From contig NZ_CP117884.1 of assembly GCF_028736235.1 (NCBI RefSeq), forward strand, positions 1,488,001 to 1,552,000: a stretch of DNA of 64,000 nucleotides. Direction: 5' to 3'. Under the pieces are notes generated by a model. The model made no database searches. It was not told the origin of the DNA and saw only the letters and a program-made list of their open reading frames with translations. Origin of the DNA: Lacticaseibacillus pabuli. GTDB taxonomy: Bacteria > Bacillota > Bacilli > Lactobacillales > Lactobacillaceae. Positions within the stretch are counted from its first letter, which is position 1. The number at the start of each line of letters is the position of its first letter. Positions 44,870 to 52,632 of the stretch are shown one piece after another. The translations under genes and the position numbers were made by a program.

Positions 44870-45037
44870 TTAGAACACCGCCTTTAAAAGTGCATCAAGG
44901 ATGTAGCTGTTGACGCGGTTATAGACGATAACGGTCTTCTCATTACTCAGTTTTATCTGTAGTGCTTTGGTCACCTCCGACTGCCGCGACTTGGGCTGAT
45001 CCATTTGAAAATGAACAACATCAGGTTTTTCTTCCAT
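44870..45037 (-). CDS. Small IS66 accessory protein (TnpA-like), 55 residues
   Basis: A short gene opens IS66 and precedes tnpB. It encodes MEEKPDVVHFQMDQPKSRQS and continues with a segment ending LDALLKAVF. It matches the position of the first small ORF of IS66 elements, often annotated TnpA in this family. The stop at 44870 abuts the tnpB ATG, implying translational coupling. The ribosome site is GAGGTATTTG-like, upstream of 45037. Confidence 0.75.
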   Translation of the reverse strand: MEEKPDVVHFQMDQPKSRQSEVTKALQIKLSNEKTVIVYNRVNSYILDALLKAVF

Positions 45038-45123
45038 ACAAATACCTCACCAGTTTGAATTGATGAGGTAAGTGTAGCGCGCTAAATTGTTGCTGAAAAT
45101 CCGTCATTTGGTTGGGTGCTTAC

Positions 45124-45131
45124 CAATTAAT
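45124..45131. repeat. IS66 target duplication, right copy
   Basis: CAATTAAT is identical to 42857-42864. Confidence 0.93.
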
Positions 45132-45157
45132 GAACAAACCTCTTAAAATTCGCTGCT

Positions 45158-45634
45158 TTAACGCTTAGCACCAAAAATATTCACCCCAAAGTTATCCTTA
45201 GCGGTCGTGTATTCCTCATCAAAACTAGCATTCAACTTTGTCAGCAACCGTGCAAGTTCCTGCTTGTCAGCATCGGAAAGCACATCAAAGTGATCCGCCT
45301 CATCCCCCGACAATCTCTGTGCGGCCTGCGTACCTGCCGCCGTAAGTGAAACGTCAAAGGCACGGCCATCCGCCTGCGAACGAGTCCGCTGCACATAGCC
45401 CTTCTTCTCGAGCTTCTTAATTAATTCTGACGCGGATTGCGGCTGCATTTTTAACTGCGCAACTAATTTTTTCTGGGAAATCAGCTGTGCCTTCGTCAAT
45501 AGTGCCAGCACCTGCCCCTGCCCACTATTGGCATCAATTAGTGCGAGGTGACTATTCTTCAGCTGACGCAGCTGCTTCATCGTGCGGTTGAGCTGTTGTA
45601 GTTGCGCCAACAAATCGGTATTTTGTGTGCTCAT
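45158..45634 (-). CDS. MarR family regulator
   Basis: The 158 residues form a winged-helix MarR protein. An N-terminal dimerisation helix comes first, then GQGQVLALLTKAQLISQKKLVAQLKMQPQSASELIKKLEKKGYVQRTRSQADGRAFDVSLTAAG (in parts) with the D-GR wing. The C-terminal dimer helices follow. It is divergent from the DUF998 membrane protein gene, and two TCAGGT palindromes lie in the shared promoter, so it should repress both. IS66 inserted just past its stop, leaving the coding region whole. Confidence 0.92.
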   Translation of the reverse strand: MSTQNTDLLAQLQQLNRTMKQLRQLKNSHLALIDANSGQGQVLALLTKAQLISQKKLVAQLKMQPQSASELIKKLEKKGYVQRTRSQADGRAFDVSLTAAGTQAAQRLSGDEADHFDVLSDADKQELARLLTKLNASFDEEYTTAKDNFGVNIFGAKR

Positions 45635-45655
45635 TTTCTTTCCTCCAAAATACGT

Positions 45656-45703
45656 TTGACAAATATAGTCAGGTGCCTTACTATATTTTCATCAGGTACC
45701 TGA
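45656..45703 (+). promoter_or_regulatory. Promoter with embedded MarR-type operators
   Basis: TTGACA (45656-45661) and TACTAT (45679-45684) are 17 bp apart, a strong sigma-A promoter for the plus-strand DUF998 gene. A TCAGGTGCCTTA site (45669-45680) covers the spacer and -10. A perfect palindrome TCAGGTACCTGA (45692-45703) follows 23 bp further on. The two related sites are probably bound by the adjacent MarR protein. Confidence 0.8.
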
Positions 45704-45751
45704 TTAATTAATTATACATCAGCAAACGCACGAACTACAGGAGGAAACACA

Positions 45752-46432
45752 ATGAACACAAATCGCATTAAATTAGGCAGCTTAGGCCTCGCGCTTGGCG
45801 CACTGGTCTTCTGGATCACCGAATTCATCACGGCCGCGGCCTGGTCGCACCCCGCCTACAGTTACACCTACGACTTCATCAGCAATCTCGGTGTACGCGG
45901 CCCATCCGTACTCTTCGGTCAGACGATGATTTCACCGCTCAGCTGGCTGATGAATCTTGGCTTCATGAGTTTCGGAGTGCTCATTTTCATTGGCATCCTG
46001 AATTTGCCGCTCACAAACAACTGGCGGCGGTGGGTGTTAGTCGGCCTAGCTGTGGCCCTGATGATTGGTGGCATCTTGGTCGGTTACTTCCACGGCTCTG
46101 GTGAAGCACTAATTGACGGCACCGGCATGTACCACAGCCTGGGGGCATTCGTCGCCTTCACTGCCGGCAACTGCCTGATGATTGCACTCGGCAGGTTGAA
46201 ACTAGACCTGTTGCAATCAAATCGAGTGCGGAAATTACTCGTCATTCTTGGCATCATTGGCCTACTGGGCATGTTTTCCTACCTGGGCGCAATCATCTTT
46301 TCCGCGGACAACCACCCACTCATCATTATCGGGTTAATTGAACGAACGGCCGTGTACCCGATCCTCATCGGTTCACTCATGACGGGCTACCAACTACGCC
46401 GCGAGTCACGGGAGGCCCCGCATCAGGTATAA
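45752..46432 (+). CDS. DUF998 family membrane protein
   Basis: The 226 residues make about six membrane helices, beginning IKLGSLGLALGALVFWITEFI, and contain the family-like SYTYDFISNLGVRG loop after helix 1. DUF998 proteins have no established function. The ATG at 45752 follows an AGGAGG site. The gene is divergent from marR, and the promoter carries operators, so it is probably induced by a MarR ligand. A role in stress or envelope tolerance would be a guess. Confidence 0.88.
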   Translation: MNTNRIKLGSLGLALGALVFWITEFITAAAWSHPAYSYTYDFISNLGVRGPSVLFGQTMISPLSWLMNLGFMSFGVLIFIGILNLPLTNNWRRWVLVGLAVALMIGGILVGYFHGSGEALIDGTGMYHSLGAFVAFTAGNCLMIALGRLKLDLLQSNRVRKLLVILGIIGLLGMFSYLGAIIFSADNHPLIIIGLIERTAVYPILIGSLMTGYQLRRESREAPHQV

Positions 46433-46508
46433 TGTAGCAGAATGCACATTCAGTCGGAAACCTTTAGAACCCGCTCGTTTCCAAATCCACAATTCATCGA
46501 GGCAAACC

Positions 46509-47438
46509 ATGATAACTCGCACTCAAATCAAAACGTTCATCGAAGCCGGCATGCTCGCGGATGCGTTCGGTGTGCCCTACGAATTTAGAAGCCGTGACAG
46601 TTTTACCGCGGCGACAATGATTGGTCACGGGACCTATGATATGCCAATTGGTTCGTGGTCAGACGACTCTAGCCTGACCTTGATCCTCATGCAAACGATG
46701 CTGGAAGACAAGCAGTACGCCACCTTCATGCATCACGCCGAAGACTACATGATGCATGGGGCCTTCACCCCAAGCGGTGAGATGTTTGATATTGGCGCCA
46801 CCACCCGCAAAGCCGTCATTAACTTTGCAGAAGGTGCTGCACCCTTAGACGCTGGCGATCGGTCTGAGTACGCAAACGGTAACGGCGGGATTATGCGCGT
46901 CGCACCGCTGGCAGTGACATTGCGCAACGAACAGGACATGACGGTACGCCGAACCACCATTGAAAACTGGACCAAGCTCACCCACGCACACGAACGGTCC
47001 CTCATTGGTAGCTTTATCTACGTTGAACTCCTGCGGGAATGCCTACTGGGTGACAACTTAACTGAAGCTTTGCGCACCGTGCAGGCTGAGCTAAAGCGAA
47101 CCAACTACGCTCCGAGTGAAGTGGCACTGTTCGCCCCGATTTTCACCCCGGATTTTGCCAAAACGCCCCGTGCGGACATCGCCAGTTCCGGTTACGTCGT
47201 CGACTCACTACTCGCGGCGGTATGGCTCAACTCCCAAGCAGACGATTACGAGTCTCTGATACTGAATGCCGTTAATCTCGGAAGCGACACGGACACCATC
47301 GCACAGTTGGCCGCGCACCTCTTTGCCGCAACCCATCACAATCTGGTATTACCCGGCAAGTGGTTGCAGCAGCTCATCATGCCAGATGACATCCAGCATT
47401 TGATTAGCCAATTTGCGCAAGCCTACGCTGCACGATAA
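46509..47438 (+). CDS. ADP-ribosylglycohydrolase family protein
   Basis: The 309 residues match the DraG/ARH fold: GMLADAFGVPYEF near residue 15, GSWSDDSSLTLILM with the metal-binding Asp pair, ANGNGGIMRVAPLAV, and the C-terminal LGSDTDTIAQLAAHLFAATHH with further metal ligands. These enzymes remove ADP-ribose from proteins or small molecules. No ADP-ribosyltransferase or macrodomain gene is adjacent, so the partner is unknown. It follows the DUF998 gene by 76 nt and may be co-transcribed with it. A terminator lies downstream. Confidence 0.92.
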   Translation: MITRTQIKTFIEAGMLADAFGVPYEFRSRDSFTAATMIGHGTYDMPIGSWSDDSSLTLILMQTMLEDKQYATFMHHAEDYMMHGAFTPSGEMFDIGATTRKAVINFAEGAAPLDAGDRSEYANGNGGIMRVAPLAVTLRNEQDMTVRRTTIENWTKLTHAHERSLIGSFIYVELLRECLLGDNLTEALRTVQAELKRTNYAPSEVALFAPIFTPDFAKTPRADIASSGYVVDSLLAAVWLNSQADDYESLILNAVNLGSDTDTIAQLAAHLFAATHHNLVLPGKWLQQLIMPDDIQHLISQFAQAYAAR

Positions 47439-47477
47439 CACAATCCACTCGTTGGACAGCATAACTCAACCACCTGT

Positions 47478-47531
47478 AAAAAGCGCACTGTCATGCCGGC
47501 TAAATCAGCCATCGTGACAGTACGCTTTTCA
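47478..47531. terminator. Terminator after the ADP-ribosylglycohydrolase gene
   Basis: The stem AAAAGCG.ACTGTCA / TGACAGT.CGCTTTT has a larger loop and a T-run. Confidence 0.8.
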
Positions 47532-47570
47532 CTTGCCGAATTCACAACAGTATTTTAAACGACGGAACAC

Positions 47571-47610
47571 AAAAGTGACCTGACCCCCGTCAATCGGGAA
47601 TCAGGTCACC
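47571..47610 (-). terminator. Terminator after the BCCT transporter gene
   Basis: The stem GTGACCTGA / TCAGGTCAC is followed on the minus strand by TTTTG, 20 nt past the stop. Confidence 0.8.
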
Positions 47611-47629
47611 ATAACGCCTATTTACAATA

Positions 47630-49189
47630 TTAGTTATGAATCGAATCGTGAATCATCCGGGTTGGCACGCTGAGGCGTGGCTTGGACATGATATCGACTT
47701 GCACAACCTGTGCGGACTGATCCTTGACCAACAGCTGCCATGTCGAAACAATGAGCAGCGCCGAAACAAAGATCAATGGGAATCCAGCGACTGAACAGAT
47801 TGCCTGCACAGTCTTGAACCCACCGACGAACACAATCCCGAACGCGAAGACCATGAAGATAGCCATCCAGACCAAACGATTGAACAAGCTTGGCTGTTCG
47901 TTAGGTTCCAATTTGGAACTCGTGAACGTGGAGACGATGTAAGCTGAACTGGAAATCGTGGTGGAGAGGAAGATAAAGCACGATGCCGCGTAGACCACGA
48001 GCATCACATACTTCAATGGCAAGGTTGTCAGGACCTGCGCAATTGCGGCAGCCTGCCCCTGCGTGTTCAGTGTGTGAATCAAGTTAACGGTACCACTCTG
48101 CTGCAGGAACAGTGAGTAGCCACCAAGAATGGCGTAGAAGCTCATGCAACCTAAAGCACCGAAGCCGAGCATCCCCAAGATGACCTGACGAATGGTGCGG
48201 CCCTTGGAAATCCGGGCGATGAACAGCCCCATAAATGGCATGTAGGTCAACCACCAGCCCCAGTAGAAGACCGTTTCGGACTTCACAGGGTCAATGCCAT
48301 GACCAGCAGCTGTTGTCAAACCAGTACTCATAGAAGCAAAGCGCTGGACCAACAGAATCAAACTGTGACCTTCAGAACGGAGAATGTTGCCGGTTGGGCC
48401 GACAAGCAATACGAAGACCAAGAAGCCAATCGCGGTCCAGATATGCGCCGCACTGAGCTTATCGATACCACCCTTAATCCCCTTGAGCATCGTGAGACCG
48501 AAGATCAGGAAGAGTAAGGCGAACATCGCCAGTTTCAACCAGATGGTGTCGCCAATACCGGTCAGCTGGGCAATGATTTTAGCGAGGACAGGGATTTCCA
48601 TGCCGACACTAGAACCAATCCCACCCATGATACCGAAGACAACCAGGAAGTCGATTACCTGACGCAACATGCGCTTATGCAGCTGCTTGCCCTGAAGCAT
48701 TGGCATCGCGTCACTCAACTTGAGCACGCGAACATGTTTGACGTACATCATGTAGGCGATGATGACGGCCGCAGATGCAAACATCATCCATGCCATGGGA
48801 CCCCAGTCGAACTGGCCCAGCATGTGAGCGTTCTGGTAGTTCTGTGGTGACATGGCCTTGGCACCAAACAATGGGTGCTGGACGTACCGCAGCGGATCAA
48901 CCATGCTGAGCATCAAGATGCTGGCATCGATGGCCGTTGCGAAAACCATGCTCCCCCACTGGAAGGTACTGTATTGGGGTTTATCCTTTGCTGACCCTAA
49001 CTTGATATTGCCAAAGTGACTCAGAGCAATATACATAAAGAATACCAAGTTTATGATATAAATTCCGAGATACAACCAACTGAGGTGATTCGTAATGCCA
49101 TCCATCATGCTGCTTAAGATGGTCTTGAGCTGTGAGCCGCCTAGAATCAGGGCCACAGACACAATGGCAAACAATGCTACGGTTGGCAC
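47630..49189 (-). CDS. BCCT family betaine/carnitine/choline transporter
   Basis: The roughly 519 residues have twelve hydrophobic helices and the BCCT signature WGWWLTYMPFMGLFIARISKG followed by RTIRQV. GIGSSVGMEIP occupies the place of the glycine-rich substrate helix. It probably takes up glycine betaine or a related osmolyte. The start is uncertain. The GTG at 49189 has no ribosome site. An AGGAG lies further up, and the codon 7 nt after it is ATT (49225-49223), whose frame adds a basic tail (ILERQNINKRIF) expected before helix 1. A riboswitch-like leader precedes it. Confidence 0.9.
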   Translation of the reverse strand: MPTVALFAIVSVALILGGSQLKTILSSMMDGITNHLSWLYLGIYIINLVFFMYIALSHFGNIKLGSAKDKPQYSTFQWGSMVFATAIDASILMLSMVDPLRYVQHPLFGAKAMSPQNYQNAHMLGQFDWGPMAWMMFASAAVIIAYMMYVKHVRVLKLSDAMPMLQGKQLHKRMLRQVIDFLVVFGIMGGIGSSVGMEIPVLAKIIAQLTGIGDTIWLKLAMFALLFLIFGLTMLKGIKGGIDKLSAAHIWTAIGFLVFVLLVGPTGNILRSEGHSLILLVQRFASMSTGLTTAAGHGIDPVKSETVFYWGWWLTYMPFMGLFIARISKGRTIRQVILGMLGFGALGCMSFYAILGGYSLFLQQSGTVNLIHTLNTQGQAAAIAQVLTTLPLKYVMLVVYAASCFIFLSTTISSSAYIVSTFTSSKLEPNEQPSLFNRLVWMAIFMVFAFGIVFVGGFKTVQAICSVAGFPLIFVSALLIVSTWQLLVKDQSAQVVQVDIMSKPRLSVPTRMIHDSIHN

Positions 49190-49241
49190 AAAAATACGTT
49201 TGTTGATATTCTGACGCTCTAAAATAAAAATGCTCCTAGTT

Positions 49242-49373
49242 CCCGTCGACCTTCATCGTGAATGTATCTCTGCCAAACGACGGGTCATTGACGCCATCGG
49301 TAGTTCTCCAAGGTGACAATTAAGTCACGGATTCAGTCCAGTCATCATAACTGGACACTTCAATACATTCACG
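49242..49373 (-). promoter_or_regulatory. Structured leader RNA upstream of the BCCT gene (riboswitch-like, unidentified)
   Basis: Minus-strand transcript: CGTGAATGTAT (49373-49363) pairs perfectly over 11 bp with ATACATTCACG (49267-49257). Inside are the hairpins GTCCAGT/ACTGGAC and GTGAC/GTCAC, plus an unpaired GGAGAACTACC stretch. CCCGTCG (49284-49278) inside the closed region also pairs with CGACGGG (49248-49242) just before the AGGAG site. The two helices can coexist only as a pseudoknot. This looks like a ligand- or ion-controlled translation switch. I cannot assign it to a known class. Confidence 0.6.
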
Positions 49374-49424
49374 GTCGCCACCCAAGACACTATCCAACCG
49401 CGTCTTATTAGTAGCCGTACTGCT

Positions 49425-50003
49425 TTATTTCGTCTTAATGACGTTTCCATCAGCGTCCAGCCGCCGAATGATGCGTGCAGGGTTCCCTGCAATCACCACA
49501 TCGGGGCCAAATGATTTGGTCACGACAGATCCAGCACCGACGACAACCCGATCACCGAGCGTGACGCCAGGCAGGACAGTCACATGACCACCGAACCAAA
49601 CGCTGTTGCCAACGGTGATTGGCTTCCCCATTTCAACATCCGCGTCACGCAGGCGTGCGGATAGCGGATGAACCGGGGTGTAAAAGCCACAATCTGGGCC
49701 GACATAACAATGTGTCCCAAAAGTAATCGGGCACGTGTCGAGCAACGTCAGGTGATAGTTCGCGTAGAAATGGTCGCCAATGTGGATGTTGAACCCATAA
49801 TCAAATTCAATGCCCGTTTCAGCGAAAAAATCAGCGCCCGTATCAGCCATCAAGTCTTGCAGTTTTTGATTACGCTGCGCGTTGTCGTCCAGCTGGTTGA
49901 TGGTTAGTAACTGTTTACGAATGAATTTGCGGCGAGCAATCAACTCAGGATCAAACTGTTGATATGCATCGCCGGCTGTCATAATTTCTCTTTGTGTTTT
50001 CAC
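49425..50003 (-). CDS. maa: Maltose/galactoside O-acetyltransferase family protein
   Basis: The 192 residues start with the Maa domain (EIMTAGDAYQQFDPELIARRKFIRKQL). They continue as a left-handed beta-helix of hexapeptide repeats (FNIHIGDHFYANYHLTLLD and ITVGNSVWFGGHVTVLPGVTLGDRVVVGAGSVV in parts). The catalytic His is in FYTPVHPL. It acetylates sugars with acetyl-CoA. The start is taken as the GTG at 50003, which matches the family N-terminus, although the ribosome site is weak. It lies just upstream of the BCCT leader and may be transcribed into it. Confidence 0.9.
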   Translation of the reverse strand: MKTQREIMTAGDAYQQFDPELIARRKFIRKQLLTINQLDDNAQRNQKLQDLMADTGADFFAETGIEFDYGFNIHIGDHFYANYHLTLLDTCPITFGTHCYVGPDCGFYTPVHPLSARLRDADVEMGKPITVGNSVWFGGHVTVLPGVTLGDRVVVGAGSVVTKSFGPDVVIAGNPARIIRRLDADGNVIKTK

Positions 50004-50432
50004 TATGTAATAACCATAACACTAAAGCCCGTTATTGTGAAAAACGATGACCGGCATTCTAATAAAGCCGGAAATTCGGCTTTTATAAGATACCATGATT
50101 TCACAAAGTTTCTGCAAGGAATGACGGTGAAATCGATGCCAATCGCCAATTATCTGACGAGAAGTTGGCCAAATTGACGAAAAAATGATAGCCCTACCAT
50201 TAACTCTATGTAAAGCCTTAGCGAGACTGGCAAAAAAGACATCCAGATACTGCGTCCAACTGCAAGGGAAAATCGGCAAAATGGCGTGTCTCACAAAGTC
50301 GGGTGTCATTTCGCATCTTTTTTATTTCTAATATAAGCATAATCGCCAGCTGGTAATTGCAGCGCTAATTTGGCCAATTCGACTCATGGACACACGATCT
50401 AGCCAGTTGCGAAACGGACACCCCCACATAAC
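50004..50432. other. 429-nt gap with no recognisable gene
   Basis: There is a short hairpin (AAGCCG / CGGCTT near 50067-50089) and otherwise no conserved frame, promoter pair or repeat that I can support. Several short frames exist on both strands but none has a ribosome site. Confidence 0.5.
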
Positions 50433-50488
50433 AAAAAGTCACCCACTTTCGTCCAGCTGGACACTGGGCAAACGTGAGTGACTTTTTC
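50433..50488 (-). terminator. mutY terminator
   Basis: AAAAAGTCAC pairs with GTGACTTTTT, with an inner GTCCAGCTGGAC palindrome at the tip. It directly follows the mutY stop on the minus strand. Confidence 0.85.
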
Positions 50489-51562
50489 CTATTTAATGGC
50501 AACGCGAATTAATTTTTTCTGCACGGTTGGTAATGCCAGCTCATCAAAGTTAGCAGCCTGCACCCAGCGGCCACCGAAGTCAGTGACGTCAAACGCAGAG
50601 GCCTCCGCCGTGAGCAGCGTCAATTGCCACTGCTGGTGCGTGAACGTGTGCTTAACAACCTGCGTCCCCGCGGCAGTCAGATACACCGCATGACCAATCA
50701 TTTTCGCCGCAGTTGCGCGCGCATCGTCCAGTGTGTCCGCCGTCAGATCCGTCCGCTTAATTAATGGAAACATCCACATGTTCGCCAGCATTCCTGTCTT
50801 CGGCCGCTTCACTAGCAAGTACCCCTGGTCGCTGTATATCACGAGCGCGTAATACGGCACCACAACGGGCGGCTTCTTCTTCGTCTTAACTGGAAAGTCG
50901 AGCACGCGATTGGCAGCGAGCGATGCATCAAACGCCGCGACGGGTGAATGCGCCGCATCCGGGTCCTTGGCGCGCATGTACGTCGACCCCAAATCCATGA
51001 TGGCCTGGTTAAAGTCACCGGGGCGGTCTGGGTCAATGAGCTGCCGAATCAGGGTATCAAACACCCGCCGCGTTTTAGGCAAGGTAATATCATCTTCAAT
51101 ACAGAACAAGCGTGCAAACACACGGAACGCATTCCCATCAATGGCCGGTTCAGGCTGGTTGAACGCGATGCTAGCAATCGCCCCTGCCGTGTACGGACCG
51201 ATACCAGCGAGCTTAACGAGTTCATCAGCCGTCTGTGGCCAAACACCGCCGTGCTCTTGGGTAATTTGTTGCGCCGCTCGCTGCAGGTTACGGGCGCGCG
51301 AATAATAGCCTAAGCCTTCCCAGGCCTTCAAGACAAGCGCTTCGGGCGCATCAGCCAGCGCGGCAGCCGTCGGGAACTGTTTCAAGAACCGCGCGTAATA
51401 GGGCTTCACCGTCTCAACTTGGGTCTGTTGCAACATGATTTCGCTGACCATCACGTGATACGGGTCATGATCCACACGCCATGGTAAAGCGCGGCCTTCT
51501 TGGTCGTACCAAGCCAGTAGTGTCTTGCGAAATGCCTCTATCTTATCTGCAGACCAATCCAT
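50489..51562 (-). CDS. mutY: Adenine DNA glycosylase MutY lacking the Fe-S cluster
   Basis: MutY removes adenine opposite 8-oxoguanine. The 357 residues show the catalytic Glu41 in SEIMLQQTQV, the HhH motif LAGIGPYTAGAIASIAF (118-134), catalytic Asp142 in AIDGNAFRV, and a C-terminal NUDIX-like 8-oxoG recognition domain. The four-cysteine loop that normally follows the HhH half (Cx6Cx2Cx5C) is present as a loop (STYMRAKDPDAAHSPVAAFD, about 193-212) but holds no cysteine. Fe-S-free MutY proteins have been described in lactic acid bacteria. The ATG at 51562 follows GAAGGAG by 8 nt. Confidence 0.95.
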   Translation of the reverse strand: MDWSADKIEAFRKTLLAWYDQEGRALPWRVDHDPYHVMVSEIMLQQTQVETVKPYYARFLKQFPTAAALADAPEALVLKAWEGLGYYSRARNLQRAAQQITQEHGGVWPQTADELVKLAGIGPYTAGAIASIAFNQPEPAIDGNAFRVFARLFCIEDDITLPKTRRVFDTLIRQLIDPDRPGDFNQAIMDLGSTYMRAKDPDAAHSPVAAFDASLAANRVLDFPVKTKKKPPVVVPYYALVIYSDQGYLLVKRPKTGMLANMWMFPLIKRTDLTADTLDDARATAAKMIGHAVYLTAAGTQVVKHTFTHQQWQLTLLTAEASAFDVTDFGGRWVQAANFDELALPTVQKKLIRVAIK

Positions 51563-51582
51563 CACGTCGTCTCCTTCAAATA

Positions 51583-52395
51583 TCACCACAGGAACTGTTC
51601 GATTGCCTTGGCAACCGCAGCGTTCTCGTGGAGTTTGCTGTGTTGTGCGTTCTTTCCAATAAAGGCGTGTGTTTCATACGATTTTGCACGGGCACGCACC
51701 ACATAGCCCAAACTAAGCGCGGAAACCATGCTGACGCGGCCATCGCTATTGCTGCCGTCGTTGAGATCCCCATAGCCGTTCCACACGGCGATGTCCTTTG
51801 GAAAATCACCGCGTGCCTTGACCAATTGCTTGTATTCTGCCGTTTGCCGTACTGGGGCTCCGCTCCCCCGCAACTGATTGCGGTTGGCTTTGTCATCACG
51901 GCCGAGAACACCATCATAGTTGCCTGCTAATGACACCATCTTGAGGAACCGCGGCTGGCCGGGTTTATTGGCGTAACGCAAGGCATAGCTCATGACCGCC
52001 CAGTTGCCCATCGAGTGGGCCACCGTATTGAACCGTGTCATGCCATCATGCTTTTGGAGTGCCACCACGACATTGCGTAGCCACTTACCGCTCACAGCTG
52101 GGTTGCGCTGGTGATTGTCCTGAAAAATGACCTGCACGATTGGCCGTTTAGCACCCTTGCGCCACGAGCCCTTCAAGCTCACCTGGCCGTTTGGGCTAAC
52201 CGTTGCAGTCGTAACTTTACGCGCCCCAACCGCGTGGTCAGCGTGTTTGATTAAAAAATTGGTTGAGTTTGCACTGCCGCCATACCCGTGAATATACAAA
52301 GTAGCTGTTGTGCCACGCGTTGAAGTTTGTTGCCCGCAAGCAGCCAAAACAAGGATTGCAACAAAAGTGCCCAGGACTAGCATCACTTTTTTCAT
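51583..52395 (-). CDS. DUF915 alpha/beta hydrolase lipoprotein
   Basis: The 270-residue protein has a lipoprotein signal (LVLGTFVAILVLAACG, lipobox LAAC). The alpha/beta hydrolase core follows: TLYIHGYGGSANSTNFL (oxyanion/HG region), nucleophile elbow AHSMGNWAV, and a C-terminal His in YETHAFIG. It therefore acts outside the cell on an unknown ester or peptide substrate. It lies 20 nt upstream of mutY in the same direction and may be co-transcribed. The ATG at 52395 has a GGTGGAA-type ribosome site. Confidence 0.9.
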   Translation of the reverse strand: MKKVMLVLGTFVAILVLAACGQQTSTRGTTATLYIHGYGGSANSTNFLIKHADHAVGARKVTTATVSPNGQVSLKGSWRKGAKRPIVQVIFQDNHQRNPAVSGKWLRNVVVALQKHDGMTRFNTVAHSMGNWAVMSYALRYANKPGQPRFLKMVSLAGNYDGVLGRDDKANRNQLRGSGAPVRQTAEYKQLVKARGDFPKDIAVWNGYGDLNDGSNSDGRVSMVSALSLGYVVRARAKSYETHAFIGKNAQHSKLHENAAVAKAIEQFLW

Positions 52396-52563
52396 ATTAT
52401 TCCACCTCTAAAATCAGTTTAACACAGCCGTTATTGTGATTCCGCAAAGCGTCATTCGTTTTTCTAATTGTGCGAATTAGATGTCTTGTTACCCGGTGCC
52501 TTCGTTTTTACTGTTAACTAAAAAATTTGCATTTTTGCCGCAAATATCTTGTCATTTCCTTTT

Positions 52564-52577
52564 TGTAAGTGTTTTCA
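52564..52577 (+). promoter_or_regulatory. Catabolite-responsive element (cre) upstream of the GH3 operon
   Basis: TGTAAGTGTTTTCA fits the cre consensus TGWAARCGYTWNCW with one central mismatch. It lies about 56-69 nt upstream of the GH3 start, suggesting CcpA control of the glycan operon. Confidence 0.65.
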
Positions 52578-52632
52578 ACAAATAAGCAACGTGTTATTCT
52601 ATAAGAGTAATGATATTAAAGGAGGAATGATC

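Larger units (their letters stand above)
42865..45123 (-). mobile_element. Complete IS66-family insertion sequence (2259 bp)
   Basis: Terminal inverted repeats of 22 bp (GTAAGCACCCAACCAAATGA and two more bases at 42865-42886, and the perfect complement at 45102-45123) bound three genes on the minus strand: a 55-residue accessory protein, TnpB and the TnpC transposase. Exact 8-bp duplications flank it. A very strong hairpin with a 20-bp stem (42898-42945) inside the left end terminates the transposase transcript. All three reading frames look intact, so the element may be active. It inserted 27 nt past the stop of the marR gene. Confidence 0.96.

Noticed and set aside
49380..49396. T-box-like GGGTGGCGACCG upstream of the BCCT leader
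   Set aside because: It lies at the 5' side of the leader, has an extra base in the core, and no terminator follows it. It is probably chance.
50004..50432. Short frames in the mutY-maa gap, considered as possible small genes
   Set aside because: None has a ribosome site or consistent composition.
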